DNA from: Alkalihalobacterium sp048323755
Lineage (GTDB): Bacteria > Bacillota > Bacilli > Bacillales > Bacillaceae_F
Length of the DNA stretch: 64,000 bases
Direction: 5' to 3'
Assembly: GCF_048323755.1 (NCBI RefSeq)
Contig: NZ_JBLWFS010000001.1
Location: 124,001-188,000, forward strand
Each line of letters starts with the position of its first letter. Position 1 is the first letter of the stretch. Below are positions 25,902 to 34,519 of this stretch, piece after piece. The position numbers and the translations under genes are program-made. The notes beneath the pieces are model-generated. The model was given only the letters and a program-made list of their open reading frames with translations, made no database searches and was not told the DNA's origin.

Positions 25902-26441
25902 TTATCGGCACTCGTATTCAGTTAAAATATCTACGGTTGTTAAGTGCAGGCAATGGAAGACGTACAGCGCAAGAAGGGCTGTCGGCGTTCCAACACGAGA
26001 TCCTTCATCGGTAGGAACCATTGGACTAGTTTGTAATTGAATCGTGAGGTCTGTTAGCGAATGTAAACCACCATCTGCATGATCTTTGTCAGTAGCACCA
26101 ATAATAGCAATAAAGGCTTGATTTACAGCTGTTAATGCATGCGCCATTTCAAGTGCAGCTTCGTTGTGACTAGAAGGGGAAAAGATGAAGATGGTATCTT
26201 GATCTTCTATTGTAGGCAGATCCTTCGACGTCTCGATTATGTTTACATTGGTAAAGCCATCGCTGCCATCTATAAACTGAGGAATGACACTTTTCATTTC
26301 GCCTACAGCAAATAAAAAAATCGAATGTCCGCTGACAACAGATTGGGCAATCATACGGCTGCAATCTTCAATCACTTCCTCATGTTTTTCTTTTATCGCT
26401 TTCATTTTTCCGCTCAATTGGGTTGTGAATATTTGTATCAT
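25902..26441 (-). CDS. ywjG: DUF2529 family protein (YwjG-like)
   Basis: 179 residues, function unknown. The fold is probably SIS-like: FLFAVGEMKS, DTIFIFSPSSHN and AFIAIIGATDKDH alternate beta strands with loops as in sugar isomerase domains (inference). Position and orientation between pyrG and spo0F match B. subtilis ywjG. ATG lies behind GAGGAG on the minus strand. Confidence 0.82.
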   Translation of the reverse strand: MIQIFTTQLSGKMKAIKEKHEEVIEDCSRMIAQSVVSGHSIFLFAVGEMKSVIPQFIDGSDGFTNVNIIETSKDLPTIEDQDTIFIFSPSSHNEAALEMAHALTAVNQAFIAIIGATDKDHADGGLHSLTDLTIQLQTSPMVPTDEGSRVGTPTALLALYVFHCLHLTTVDILTEYECR

Positions 26442-26494
26442 TTTCGAATACTCCTCTAATTTTAAATAATTTTCTCATTGAATATAACCAAAAA

Positions 26495-26522
26495 AGAGGA
26501 AAATCACAAATATATAGAGAAT
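26495..26522 (+). promoter_or_regulatory. Sigma-H-type promoter of spo0F
   Basis: AGAGGAAAA (26495-26503), 12-bp spacer, AGAGAAT (26516-26522). It matches the sigma-H consensus RnAGGAwWW / RnnGAAT at every fixed position. B. subtilis spo0F also has a sigma-H promoter. I saw no clear Spo0A box. Confidence 0.78.
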
Positions 26523-26591
26523 ATAAATAATTGGAATTAAATGAAAAGAATACAACCTAAATAATAGATAAAAAAACAGGAGGGTAAACCA

Positions 26592-26966
26592 TTGCCAAAA
26601 AAAATCTTAGTCGTAGACGATCAGTATGGAATTCGTGTGTTATTAAATGAAATTCTTCAAAAAGATGGTTATACAATGTTTCAGGCAGCTAACGGAGTGC
26701 AAGCGCTGAAAATTGTAGAAGAGGAAGTGCCGGACCTCGTTTTATTAGATATGAAAATTCCTGGAATGGATGGGCTTGAAATTCTAAAGCGCATTAAGGA
26801 AATCAAACCGTTTGTCGATGTCATGATGATGACAGCGTACGGAGAATTAAATATGATTAATGAAGCACTTAACTTAGGCGCGATTAATCACTTCGCTAAG
26901 CCTTTTGATATTGATGATGTGCGTAATGTCATTAAAGAAAACTTTAAATCAAAAAACATCGGATAA
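26592..26966 (+). CDS. spo0F: Sporulation initiation phosphotransferase
   Basis: Single-domain response regulator of the phosphorelay; receives phosphate from Kin histidine kinases and passes it to Spo0B. 124 residues, only a receiver domain. The acidic pocket is D9-D10, the phosphorylated Asp53 lies in LLDMKIPG, Thr81 in MMTAYGE and Lys103 in FAKPFD. All sit one position before their B. subtilis counterparts. TTG start behind CAGGAGGG. Expression is expected from the sigma-H promoter upstream. Confidence 0.96.
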   Translation: MPKKILVVDDQYGIRVLLNEILQKDGYTMFQAANGVQALKIVEEEVPDLVLLDMKIPGMDGLEILKRIKEIKPFVDVMMMTAYGELNMINEALNLGAINHFAKPFDIDDVRNVIKENFKSKNIG

Positions 26967-27017
26967 AGATAGTCGATAGACAAAAATTCGCCTAAAAGAA
27001 TTAACACAGTCTCCTTT

Positions 27018-27045
27018 TTTACAAAGAGCATTGATGTGCTATAAT
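27018..27045 (+). promoter_or_regulatory. fbaA promoter
   Basis: TTTACA (27018-27023), 16-bp spacer, extended -10 TGCTATAAT with TATAAT at 27040-27045. Transcription would start near 27052, giving a leader of about 160 nt. Confidence 0.72.
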
Positions 27046-27055
27046 GAGGTACGGT

Positions 27056-27176
27056 CATCTTAAGCTTACCATTCAAGGAAATGATTAGAATACATACTAT
27101 TTATTTTGGATATTTTTTTCTCATTAAGGGTAACTTGAAAAAGAATTTACCCGCAAATATCGGTAAGTTAAGATGG
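27056..27176 (+). promoter_or_regulatory. Structured fbaA leader
   Basis: CATCTTAAGCTTACC (27056-27070) pairs with GGTAAGTTAAGATGG (27162-27176), giving 14 pairs with one bulge. An inner hairpin is GGGTAA (27128-27133) with TTACCC (27147-27152). The repeated GGTAA/TTACC words allow alternative pairing. No known riboswitch class was recognised. Confidence 0.45.
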
Positions 27177-27210
27177 CTAGATGTAGCTTTAATTTAAGGA
27201 GGATGAAGAA

Positions 27211-28074
27211 ATGCCTTTAGTTTCAATGACAGAAATGCTTAAAAAAGCAAAGGCTGAAAAGTACGCTGTTGGACAATTTAACTTAAATAACTTGGAGTTT
27301 ACTCAAGCGATTTTATTAGCGGCTGAAGAAGAAAAATCTCCAGTGATTTGTGGAGTATCCGAAGGTGCTGCTCGCTACATGGGTGGGTTCAAAACAGTTG
27401 TAAATATGGTAAAATCTTTAATGGAAGATTACAATATTACGGTTCCAGTAGCTATCCACTTAGACCATGGATCTAGCTTCGAAAAGTGTGTAGAGGCTAT
27501 TCACGCTGGTTTTACTTCCGTTATGATCGACGGATCTCACCATCCGCTTGAAGAAAACATCGCATTAACGAACAAAGTTGTTGCTGTCGCACATGCTCTA
27601 GGAGTATCTGTTGAAGCTGAACTTGGACGTATCGGTGGTCAAGAAGATGATTTAGTCGTTGATGAAGCAGAAGCGGCATACGCGATTCCATCAGAGTGTG
27701 AGCAATTAGTTCGTGAAACAGGGGTAGATTGCTTCGCGCCTGCATTAGGTTCAGTTCACGGTCCATATAAAGGTGAGCCTAACTTAGGTTTTGATCGTAT
27801 GAAAGAAATCGATGAATTGGTTGGTATTCCGTTAGTTCTTCATGGTGGAACAGGTATTCCAACAAAAGATGTTCAAAAAGCGATCGAGTATGGTCACGCG
27901 AAAATCAATGTAAATACAGAAAGCCAAATTTCTTCAGCGAAAGCAGTACGTGAAGTTTTAGCTGAAAAGCCTGATCTTTATGACCCAAGAAAATTCTTAG
28001 GGCCTGCACGTGATGCAATTAAAGAAACAGTTAAAGGCAAAATGCGTGAATTTGGTTCTTCAAATAAAGCATAA
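27211..28074 (+). CDS. fbaA: Class II fructose-bisphosphate aldolase
   Basis: Zn-dependent glycolytic and gluconeogenic aldolase. 287 residues. Metal ligands and substrate loops are in AIHLDHGSS, DGSHHPLEEN, ELGRIGGQED, GSVHGPYKGEP and VLHGGTGIP. C-terminal NVNTES binds phosphate. Strong TAAGGAGGATG. Order spo0F-fbaA-tal-murA is as in B. subtilis. Confidence 0.97.
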   Translation: MPLVSMTEMLKKAKAEKYAVGQFNLNNLEFTQAILLAAEEEKSPVICGVSEGAARYMGGFKTVVNMVKSLMEDYNITVPVAIHLDHGSSFEKCVEAIHAGFTSVMIDGSHHPLEENIALTNKVVAVAHALGVSVEAELGRIGGQEDDLVVDEAEAAYAIPSECEQLVRETGVDCFAPALGSVHGPYKGEPNLGFDRMKEIDELVGIPLVLHGGTGIPTKDVQKAIEYGHAKINVNTESQISSAKAVREVLAEKPDLYDPRKFLGPARDAIKETVKGKMREFGSSNKA

Positions 28075-28093
28075 GCATAATTTTGCATCAGCA

Positions 28094-28130
28094 AGAGTTA
28101 AAAGCAGAAGTCAAGTCTGCTTTTAACTCT
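28094..28130 (+). terminator. Hairpin between fbaA and tal
   Basis: AGAGTTAAAAGCAG is exactly inverted at 28117-28130 around a 9-nt loop. The following TCATTATTAA is a weak U-run, so termination may be partial. Confidence 0.7.
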
Positions 28131-28184
28131 TCATTATTAAGTGTAGAAAAATGAAAATCAATAATGATGGATAGGGGGAGCAAT

Positions 28185-28829
28185 ATGAAATTCTTTATCG
28201 ATACAGCAAATATTAATGAAATTCGCGAAGCGAATGATCTAGGTATTTTAGCAGGAGTGACGACAAATCCTTCACTTGTTGCTAAAGAAGGTGTTGATTT
28301 TCATGAACGTTTACGTGAAATTACAGCAATTGTTTCAGGGTCAGTGAGTGCAGAGGTTATTGCGACTGATGCTGCAGGAATGATTGAAGAAGGAAAAGAG
28401 CTTGCTGCGATTGCTCCGAATATTACAATTAAAGTCCCGATGACGATCGACGGACTAAAAGCAGTACATGCTTTTTCAGAGTTAGGAATCAAAACGAATG
28501 TGACACTTATCTTCTCAGCTGTTCAAGCCCTGCTTGCTGCTAGAGCAGGTGCAACATATGTATCGCCATTTCTTGGACGCTTAGACGATATTGGACACAA
28601 TGGTTTAGATTTAATTACTCAAATTGCTGAAATTTTTGACGTCCATGGAATTCAAACAGAAATTATTGCTGCATCGATAAGACACCCTGTTCATGTAAGT
28701 GAAGCAGCTGCAAGAGGTGCACACATCGGAACGATCCCTTATAAAGTCATTCACCAGCTCGTTAAGCACCCGTTAACGGATCAAGGAATTGAAAAGTTTT
28801 TAGCCGACTGGGAAAAACAACAAAAGTAA
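28185..28829 (+). CDS. tal: Transaldolase (small TalC/F6P-aldolase type)
   Basis: Pentose-phosphate enzyme using a Schiff-base Lys. 214 residues, the size of B. subtilis YwjH. Motifs: FFIDTANINEI, AGVTTNPSL, the catalytic Lys in NITIKVPMT and SPFLGRLDDIG. The ORF opens at ATG 28164, but ATG 28185 follows GGGGGAG at 6 bp and gives the normal N-terminus. Confidence 0.94.
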   Translation: MKFFIDTANINEIREANDLGILAGVTTNPSLVAKEGVDFHERLREITAIVSGSVSAEVIATDAAGMIEEGKELAAIAPNITIKVPMTIDGLKAVHAFSELGIKTNVTLIFSAVQALLAARAGATYVSPFLGRLDDIGHNGLDLITQIAEIFDVHGIQTEIIAASIRHPVHVSEAAARGAHIGTIPYKVIHQLVKHPLTDQGIEKFLADWEKQQK

Positions 28830-28970
28830 AGAGATTATAATAGGCTGTTTCCGTTGTTGCTTTTGGGCCTTTTCAAAAACTTCCCGCTATGCGTGAAAGA
28901 GCCAAACATCCGCAGGACTACCGGTCATAAATAATTAGCAACAATCTTTGAGAGAAGAGCCTTAAAATAG

Positions 28971-29088
28971 AAAAGCGGCTGACTCAACCTTAGTGTCAGG
29001 CACCCTAATACCGATTACTGATGCTAGAATATCTTTATTTTACTAATCAGGTGCGGAAGGGAGCTACACGTATGAGTCAGCTTTTTTC
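28971..29088 (+). terminator. tal terminator with an 86-nt loop
   Basis: GGCTGACTCA (28977-28986) pairs with TGAGTCAGC (29073-29081), then T6. The loop contains GTCAGGCACC and CAGGTGCGG, a remnant of the GGTGCCAGGCACC repeat family. The repeat may have inserted into a terminator loop. 28830-28970 and 29089-29253 hold nothing else except TATAAT (29164-29169), the probable murA -10. Confidence 0.7.
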
Positions 29089-29253
29089 CTTTGTAGGTTA
29101 CCAAAATGATATGAAAAAATACTTAAAATTTTAAAAAAAGCCTTTATCGGAATTGAAATTGGTTATAATGGGTAGTATGTGCATGATAACATGAGCAAAA
29201 CTATAGATCATTCACTTTAAAAAAGATGAGATTGGATGAGGAAGTGAATCAGT

Positions 29254-30540
29254 ATGGAGAAATTACTTATCGAAGGTGGTTACCCTCTAGAGGGAACAGT
29301 ACAAATTAGCGGTGCAAAAAATAGTGCTGTAGCCCTGATTCCGGCAGCAATATTAGCTGATTCCACTGTGACGATTGATAACTTACCGAGAATATCAGAT
29401 GTACAATTATTGGCAGACTTATTAGAAGAAATAGGTGGAAAGGTCGAGTTGAAAGACCATGAAATGATTGTCGACCCTAAAGATATGGTAGCAATGCCTC
29501 TGCCTAATGGAAAAGTGAAGAAGCTTCGTGCTTCCTACTATTTAATGGGTGCGATGCTCGGGAAATTTAAAAAAGCAGTAATTGGTTTACCGGGTGGTTG
29601 TAATCTAGGGCCAAGACCGATTGACCAACATATTAAAGGTTTTGAAGCACTTGGAGCAACCGTAACGAATGAGCAAGGAGCCATTTATTTACGAGCTGAT
29701 GAACTGCGAGGCGCAAAAATTTACTTAGATGTCGTTAGTGTCGGCGCGACAATTAACATTATGTTAGCTGCAGTAAAAGCAAAAGGTCGTACGATTATTG
29801 AAAATGCAGCAAAAGAGCCAGAGATTATTGATGTAGCTACATTGCTTAACAGCATGGGTGCTAAAATTAAAGGTGTAGGAACCAATGTCATTCGAATAGA
29901 CGGTGTAGATGAATTACATGGTTGTCGTCATTCCATTATACCGGATCGAATTGAAGCTGGTACCTACATGATCATGGCGGCTGCAATTGGGCAAAAAATC
30001 TTAATTGATAATATTATCCCATATCATGTCGAGTCATTAATCGCAAAGCTTCGCGAAATGGGCTTAAAGATTGAGGTTAACGACGATCAAGTGTTAATTC
30101 ACAATAGCCTTGCTAAGACAGGTGTTGATATTAAAACCTTAGTATATCCAGGGTTTCCGACCGATTTACAGCAACCAATTAGCACATTACTTACTCAAGC
30201 CGAAGGAACGAGCATTGTAACCGATACGATTTATAATGCCCGATTTAAGCATATTGATGAATTACGCCGTATGGGGGCTAATGTTAAAGTGGAAGGGCGT
30301 TCAGCGATCATCTCTGGACCTACGAAACTTCAAGGGGCAAAAGTTAGAGCAAGTGACTTGCGTGCCGGTGCGGCCCTTGTTATTGCCGGTTTATTAGCAG
30401 ATGGTGTTACTGAATTAACAGGTCTAGAACATGTGGACCGCGGCTATGAAGATTTAGAAAATAAACTGTTAAACTTAGGTGCTAAAGTATGGCGTGAAAA
30501 AATGTCCGATGAGGAAGCCGAACAAGTAAAAAGTTCTTAG
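29254..30540 (+). CDS. murAB: UDP-N-acetylglucosamine 1-carboxyvinyltransferase
   Basis: First committed step of peptidoglycan synthesis: adds enolpyruvate from PEP to UDP-GlcNAc. 428 residues. Fosfomycin-target Cys116 lies in LPGGCNLGPRPIDQH. The N-terminal KNSAVALIPAA and C-terminal PTDLQQP motifs of the two-domain fold are present. The locus between tal and glpX corresponds to B. subtilis murAB (murZ), the second MurA; the paralogue assignment is by synteny only. Confidence 0.93.
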   Translation: MEKLLIEGGYPLEGTVQISGAKNSAVALIPAAILADSTVTIDNLPRISDVQLLADLLEEIGGKVELKDHEMIVDPKDMVAMPLPNGKVKKLRASYYLMGAMLGKFKKAVIGLPGGCNLGPRPIDQHIKGFEALGATVTNEQGAIYLRADELRGAKIYLDVVSVGATINIMLAAVKAKGRTIIENAAKEPEIIDVATLLNSMGAKIKGVGTNVIRIDGVDELHGCRHSIIPDRIEAGTYMIMAAAIGQKILIDNIIPYHVESLIAKLREMGLKIEVNDDQVLIHNSLAKTGVDIKTLVYPGFPTDLQQPISTLLTQAEGTSIVTDTIYNARFKHIDELRRMGANVKVEGRSAIISGPTKLQGAKVRASDLRAGAALVIAGLLADGVTELTGLEHVDRGYEDLENKLLNLGAKVWREKMSDEEAEQVKSS

Positions 30541-30605
30541 AGACTTCAATCATCAAGCTGGAATGTAGTATAGTATAAGAGAGAATATAAAAGGGGAGAA
30601 TCGAT

Positions 30606-31571
30606 ATGGAACGAAGTCTATCAATGGAGCTTGTACGAGTAACAGAAGCTGCAGCCCTTGCCTCTGCACGTTGGATGGGTCGCGGAAAGAAAGATGAAGC
30701 AGACGAAGCGGCAACAGGAGCTATGCGTGATGTATTTGACACGATTCCGATGAAAGGAACTGTTGTTATCGGTGAAGGTGAAATGGACGAGGCACCGATG
30801 CTATACATAGGTGAAAAGCTAGGGACAGGCTATGGCCCTCGTGTTGATGTTGCTGTAGACCCATTAGAAGGAACCAATATCGTAGCATCAGGGCAATGGA
30901 ATGCACTGGCTGTCATTGCTGTTGCTGACCACGGATGTTTATTACATGCACCAGACATGTATATGGATAAAATTGCAGTTGGGCCAGAATCGGTTGGTAA
31001 AGTGAGTATCGATGCACCTGTCGCTGAGAACTTAGCTGCCGTTGCGAAGGCAAAAAATAAGGATATTGAAGATTTAGTTGTTGCGATCTTAAATCGTGAG
31101 CGCCATGCACAAATGATTAAGGAAATTCGTGAGGCCGGTGCTAGAATTAAACTTATGCCTGATGGCGATGTAGCAGCTGCGATTAATACTGCATTTGAAG
31201 ATACAGGTGTAGACATTATGTTAGGATCTGGCGGTGCTCCAGAAGGCGTACTAGCAGCGGTCGGATTAAAATGTCTGGGTGGTGAACTTCAAGGAAAGTT
31301 ATTACCACAAAACGAAGAAGAGTTAGAGCGTTGCCGTAAAATGGGAATTGACGATCCAACTCGTATTTTAATGATGGATGATTTAGTAAAAGGTGATGAT
31401 GCGATCTTTGCTGCTACTGGTGTAACAGATGGAGAGCTTCTAAGAGGTGTCCGCTATAAAGGGACAACTGCGGTAACACAATCGTTAGTTATGCGTGCAA
31501 AATCAGGAACTGTTCGTTTTGTAGATGGTAAACATAGCATGAAAAAGAAGCCAGACTTAGTCATTAAATAA
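30606..31571 (+). CDS. glpX: Class II fructose-1,6-bisphosphatase
   Basis: Gluconeogenic phosphatase of the GlpX/YwjI type. 321 residues. Metal-binding motifs: GEGEMDEAPML and VDPLEGTN, with the later SGGAPEGVLAA region. Ribosome binding site AAAAGGGGA. 65 bp after murA and likely co-transcribed. Together with fbaA it completes the reversible FBP/F6P section in this cluster. Confidence 0.95.
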   Translation: MERSLSMELVRVTEAAALASARWMGRGKKDEADEAATGAMRDVFDTIPMKGTVVIGEGEMDEAPMLYIGEKLGTGYGPRVDVAVDPLEGTNIVASGQWNALAVIAVADHGCLLHAPDMYMDKIAVGPESVGKVSIDAPVAENLAAVAKAKNKDIEDLVVAILNRERHAQMIKEIREAGARIKLMPDGDVAAAINTAFEDTGVDIMLGSGGAPEGVLAAVGLKCLGGELQGKLLPQNEEELERCRKMGIDDPTRILMMDDLVKGDDAIFAATGVTDGELLRGVRYKGTTAVTQSLVMRAKSGTVRFVDGKHSMKKKPDLVIK

Positions 31572-31579
31572 AAGGTCAA

Positions 31580-31619
31580 TTGGATGCCGCAAGAAAATCT
31601 GAGGCATCCAATTTTTTTT
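31580..31619 (+). terminator. glpX terminator
   Basis: TTGGATGCC pairs with GGCATCCAA (31603-31611), followed by T8. Confidence 0.9.
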
Positions 31620-31667
31620 ATTTTATTTTCAAAAAACGGTTCAAAAGCAACGAAGTTTACGAAAACA

Positions 31668-31690
31668 GCCTTTTACAAAGGCAATTTTTT
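31668..31690 (+). terminator. Second hairpin terminator in the glpX-rho gap
   Basis: GCCTTT-TAC-AAAGGC (31668-31682) then AATTTTTT. It may back up the glpX terminator just upstream. Confidence 0.65.
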
Positions 31691-31711
31691 ATGAATTTTA
31701 GTAAAGAATAA

Positions 31712-31741
31712 TTGAATAAATCGATAGAGTATGGTTAAAAT
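31712..31741 (+). promoter_or_regulatory. Candidate rho promoter
   Basis: TTGAAT (31712-31717), 18-bp spacer, TAAAAT (31736-31741). It would give a leader of about 270 nt before rho. A long leader is expected because Bacillus rho is autoregulated by Rho-dependent attenuation. No strong hairpin was seen in the leader. Confidence 0.5.
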
Positions 31742-32013
31742 AGTAACTATACGCAAAATAAATAGATCCTACATTTTCAAAATGCTATTAAACTTCATTT
31801 TACTCCTTCTTTTATTAAGAACACGTTTCCCAAATGAATTCTATTCATTTTATTCAGTTAAAATCATTTTTGATCCATATGAGCAGTATTCGGTGATTTA
31901 AAATTTATAAAAATTAACACAAAATACATAAGTGTGGCAGCTGACGTATAAAAGTGTTTATTACATTTAAATAAGTGGTATTTTTTAGTATAAAAGAAAA
32001 GCGTGGTGTCCCA

Positions 32014-33291
32014 ATGGGAATTAATTTAGCAGAATTAGAAAATAAAAAGCTGAAAGAACTTTACGAGCTTGCGAAAGAATATAAGGTGTCCTACTATAGT
32101 AAGTTAAACAAAAAAGAATTAATCTTTGCCATTTTAAAAGGACAAGCTGAAAAAGATGGATTAATGTTTATGGAAGGTGTTCTTGAAATTATTCAATCAG
32201 AAGGGTTTGGATTTTTAAGACCAATCAATTATCTTCCAAGTCAAGAAGATATCTATATTTCGGCATCGCAAATTCGTCGATTTGATCTAAGAAATGGTGA
32301 TAAAGTTTCAGGTAAAGTAAGACCGCCAAAGGAAAACGAACGTTACCATGGACTTTTACATGTAGAAGCAGTAAACGGTGAAGACCCGGACACTTCAAAA
32401 GAACGACCTCACTTTCCGGCACTGACTCCGCTCTATCCGGAAGAGAAAATCCAGCTAGAAACAGCAAACCCTAAGAAAATTTCATCACGAATTATCGATG
32501 TCATTTCACCTGTTGGATTTGGACAACGTGGTCTGATCGTAGCGCCGCCGAAAGCAGGTAAAACGTCACTGCTTAAAGAAGTGGCGAACAGTATTGCTGA
32601 AAACCAGCCGGAAGTGGAACTGATCGTTTTACTTATTGATGAGCGTCCAGAGGAAGTAACCGATATTGAACGTTCTGTAAAAGCAGAAGTTGTTAGTTCA
32701 ACATTTGATGAAGTGCCAGAAAATCATATTAAAGTAGCAGAACTTGTTCTAGAACGTGCAATGCGTCTTGTGGAGCATAAGAAAGACGTCGTCATCCTAA
32801 TGGATAGTATTACTCGACTGGCGCGTGCTTATAACCTTGTCATTCCACCGAGTGGACGGACGTTATCAGGGGGAATTGACCCAGCAGCTTTCCACCGACC
32901 GAAGCGATTCTTCGGGGCTGCAAGAAATATTGAAGAGGGTGGAAGCTTGACGATCCTAGCTACAGCGTTAGTGGAGACAGGCTCTCGAATGGACGATGTC
33001 ATTTACGAAGAATTTAAAGGTACAGGTAACATGGAGTTGCACTTAGATCGTAAATTGGCTGAGCGTCGTATTTTCCCTGCCATCGATATATTACGTTCAG
33101 GGACACGTAAAGAAGAGCTTCTATTACCGAAAGATCAGTTAGAAAAAATGTGGGCGATTCGCAAAACGATGACAGACTCGCCAGACTTCATGGACCACTT
33201 CATTCGCAGAATTAAAGAAACAAAGACAAATGAAGACTTTTTTGAAGCGATGGAAAAAGAAATGAGCGGGTTTAAAAAAGGCAGAAGATAA
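32014..33291 (+). CDS. rho: Transcription termination factor Rho
   Basis: Hexameric RNA-dependent ATPase/helicase that ends untranslated transcripts. 425 residues. N-terminal helical domain (KLKELYELAKEYK), cold-shock-like RNA-binding domain (SEGFGFLRP, DIYISASQIRRFDLRNGD), Walker A APPKAGKT near 178, Walker B region VVILMDSITRLARAYN, and R/Q-loop residues around FFGAARNIEEGGS. The ORF could start at GTG 31975, but ATG 32014 aligns with B. subtilis Rho; its ribosome binding site is weak (GTGGTG), fitting autoregulated low expression. Confidence 0.95.
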   Translation: MGINLAELENKKLKELYELAKEYKVSYYSKLNKKELIFAILKGQAEKDGLMFMEGVLEIIQSEGFGFLRPINYLPSQEDIYISASQIRRFDLRNGDKVSGKVRPPKENERYHGLLHVEAVNGEDPDTSKERPHFPALTPLYPEEKIQLETANPKKISSRIIDVISPVGFGQRGLIVAPPKAGKTSLLKEVANSIAENQPEVELIVLLIDERPEEVTDIERSVKAEVVSSTFDEVPENHIKVAELVLERAMRLVEHKKDVVILMDSITRLARAYNLVIPPSGRTLSGGIDPAAFHRPKRFFGAARNIEEGGSLTILATALVETGSRMDDVIYEEFKGTGNMELHLDRKLAERRIFPAIDILRSGTRKEELLLPKDQLEKMWAIRKTMTDSPDFMDHFIRRIKETKTNEDFFEAMEKEMSGFKKGRR

Positions 33292-33330
33292 AGTTCCTTA
33301 TTTATCCAGCCAGCTTTATTCAAAATAAAG

Positions 33331-33359
33331 TTGCAAAATGGTCTATGCCTTGTTATAAT
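33331..33359 (+). promoter_or_regulatory. L31 gene promoter
   Basis: TTGCAA (33331-33336), exactly 17 bp, TATAAT (33354-33359). The L31 gene can thus be expressed apart from rho. Confidence 0.75.
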
Positions 33360-33421
33360 TTCGTCATGTGTGATTTTAACTCTGTTTCGAAAAGATTCAG
33401 GGCGGAAGGAGTTGAGAACGA

Positions 33422-33667
33422 ATGAGACCAGAAATCCATCCAGATTACCGTAAAGTGGTATTCTTAGATACAACTACTGGATTTAAGTTTCTAAGCGGTT
33501 CTACGAAGTACTCAAACGAAACGATTGAGTGGGAAGACGGTAACGAGTATCCACTACTTAAAGTGGAAATTAGTGCTGATTCACACCCATTCTACACTGG
33601 TAAGCAAAAGCTTGCTGATGCTGGTGGCCGTGTTGACCGCTTCAAGAAAAAATATAATCTTAAGTAA
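33422..33667 (+). CDS. rpmE2: 50S ribosomal protein L31, type B (zinc-free)
   Basis: 81 residues. It starts MRPEIHPDYRKVVFLDTTTG and contains SHPFYTGKQK and GGRVDRFKKKY, the L31 signature. There is no Cys at all, so the zinc-binding CxxC of type A L31 is absent and the protein belongs to the C-minus (RpmE2/YtiA) class. In B. subtilis this locus after rho carries the zinc-binding rpmE. GGAAGGAG precedes the ATG. No Zur-like operator was seen upstream. Confidence 0.93.
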   Translation: MRPEIHPDYRKVVFLDTTTGFKFLSGSTKYSNETIEWEDGNEYPLLKVEISADSHPFYTGKQKLADAGGRVDRFKKKYNLK

Positions 33668-33682
33668 TAATCTCAGGAAGAT

Positions 33683-33711
33683 ACAGGCAAGTACCAACTT
33701 GCCTGTTTTTT
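33683..33711 (+). terminator. L31 gene terminator
   Basis: ACAGGCAAGT and ACTTGCCTGT with a 4-nt loop, then T6. Confidence 0.92.
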
Positions 33712-33818
33712 CATATCTAGAAGTGTAAAAACGGTAAAAAAATAAGCTCTTGCTCCAGTGTCACTTAAAGACAGGGATGCATTTTATATAGAAACGCGCA
33801 TAAGGGTGGGAACGTTGC

Positions 33819-34430
33819 ATGTACTTAATGAAGAAAGAAGGCTGGATTGAGGTTATCTGTGGAAGTATGTTCTCTGGAAAGTCAGAAGAACTGATTCGAC
33901 GTGTCCGAAGAGTCAGCTACGGAAATTTAAAGGTACAAGTCTTTAAGCCGGTGATCGATAATCGGTACAGTGAAGTCGAAGTCGTTTCACATAGTGGCTC
34001 TAAAGTAATGGCGCAGCCAGTAGGGCAAGCTATAGACATATTAAATTCGGTAAAAGAGGATACACAAGTAGTTGCGATTGATGAAATTCAATTTTTTGAT
34101 GAAAACATTGTCGGTGTAGTCGATGAGTTGGCTAATAAAGGAAAGAGAGTCATCTGTGCAGGATTAGACCAGGACTTCCGTGGAGAGCCGTTTGGTCCGA
34201 TGCCATTACTTTTATCATTAGCCGAAGAAGTACAAAAATTACATGCGGTTTGTCCTTGCTGTGGTTCACCAGCGAGCAGAACGCAGCGTTTGATTGAAGG
34301 TCGACCGGCAAGTTATCATGACCCGATTATTTTAGTGGGTGCTTCTGAAAGCTATGAGCCACGCTGTCGTCATTGTCACGTCGTTCCTGAAAAGCCGCAG
34401 CTCGTAAAAATGGAAAAAGTCAGAAGTTAA
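33819..34430 (+). CDS. tdk: Thymidine kinase
   Basis: Type II thymidine kinase of the pyrimidine salvage pathway, 203 residues. P-loop GSMFSGKSEEL near the N-terminus, DEIQFFDE (Walker B), CAGLDQDFRGEPFGP, and the structural zinc site formed by CPCCG and CRHCH. AAGGGTGGG is 8 bp upstream of the ATG. Same place after L31 as in B. subtilis. Confidence 0.95.
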   Translation: MYLMKKEGWIEVICGSMFSGKSEELIRRVRRVSYGNLKVQVFKPVIDNRYSEVEVVSHSGSKVMAQPVGQAIDILNSVKEDTQVVAIDEIQFFDENIVGVVDELANKGKRVICAGLDQDFRGEPFGPMPLLLSLAEEVQKLHAVCPCCGSPASRTQRLIEGRPASYHDPIILVGASESYEPRCRHCHVVPEKPQLVKMEKVRS

Positions 34431-34519
34431 CGTTGGGTAAATTTGTGCAGTAAGTAATGACGTGTTACGGGTACTCTATAAATGCAGCTTCATGAATGTT
34501 GCAATGGAGGTGCCCTACA

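Noticed and set aside
33292..33421. Zur operator upstream of the C-minus L31 gene
   Set aside because: No sequence close to the inverted Zur consensus was seen; only a sigma-A promoter is evident.
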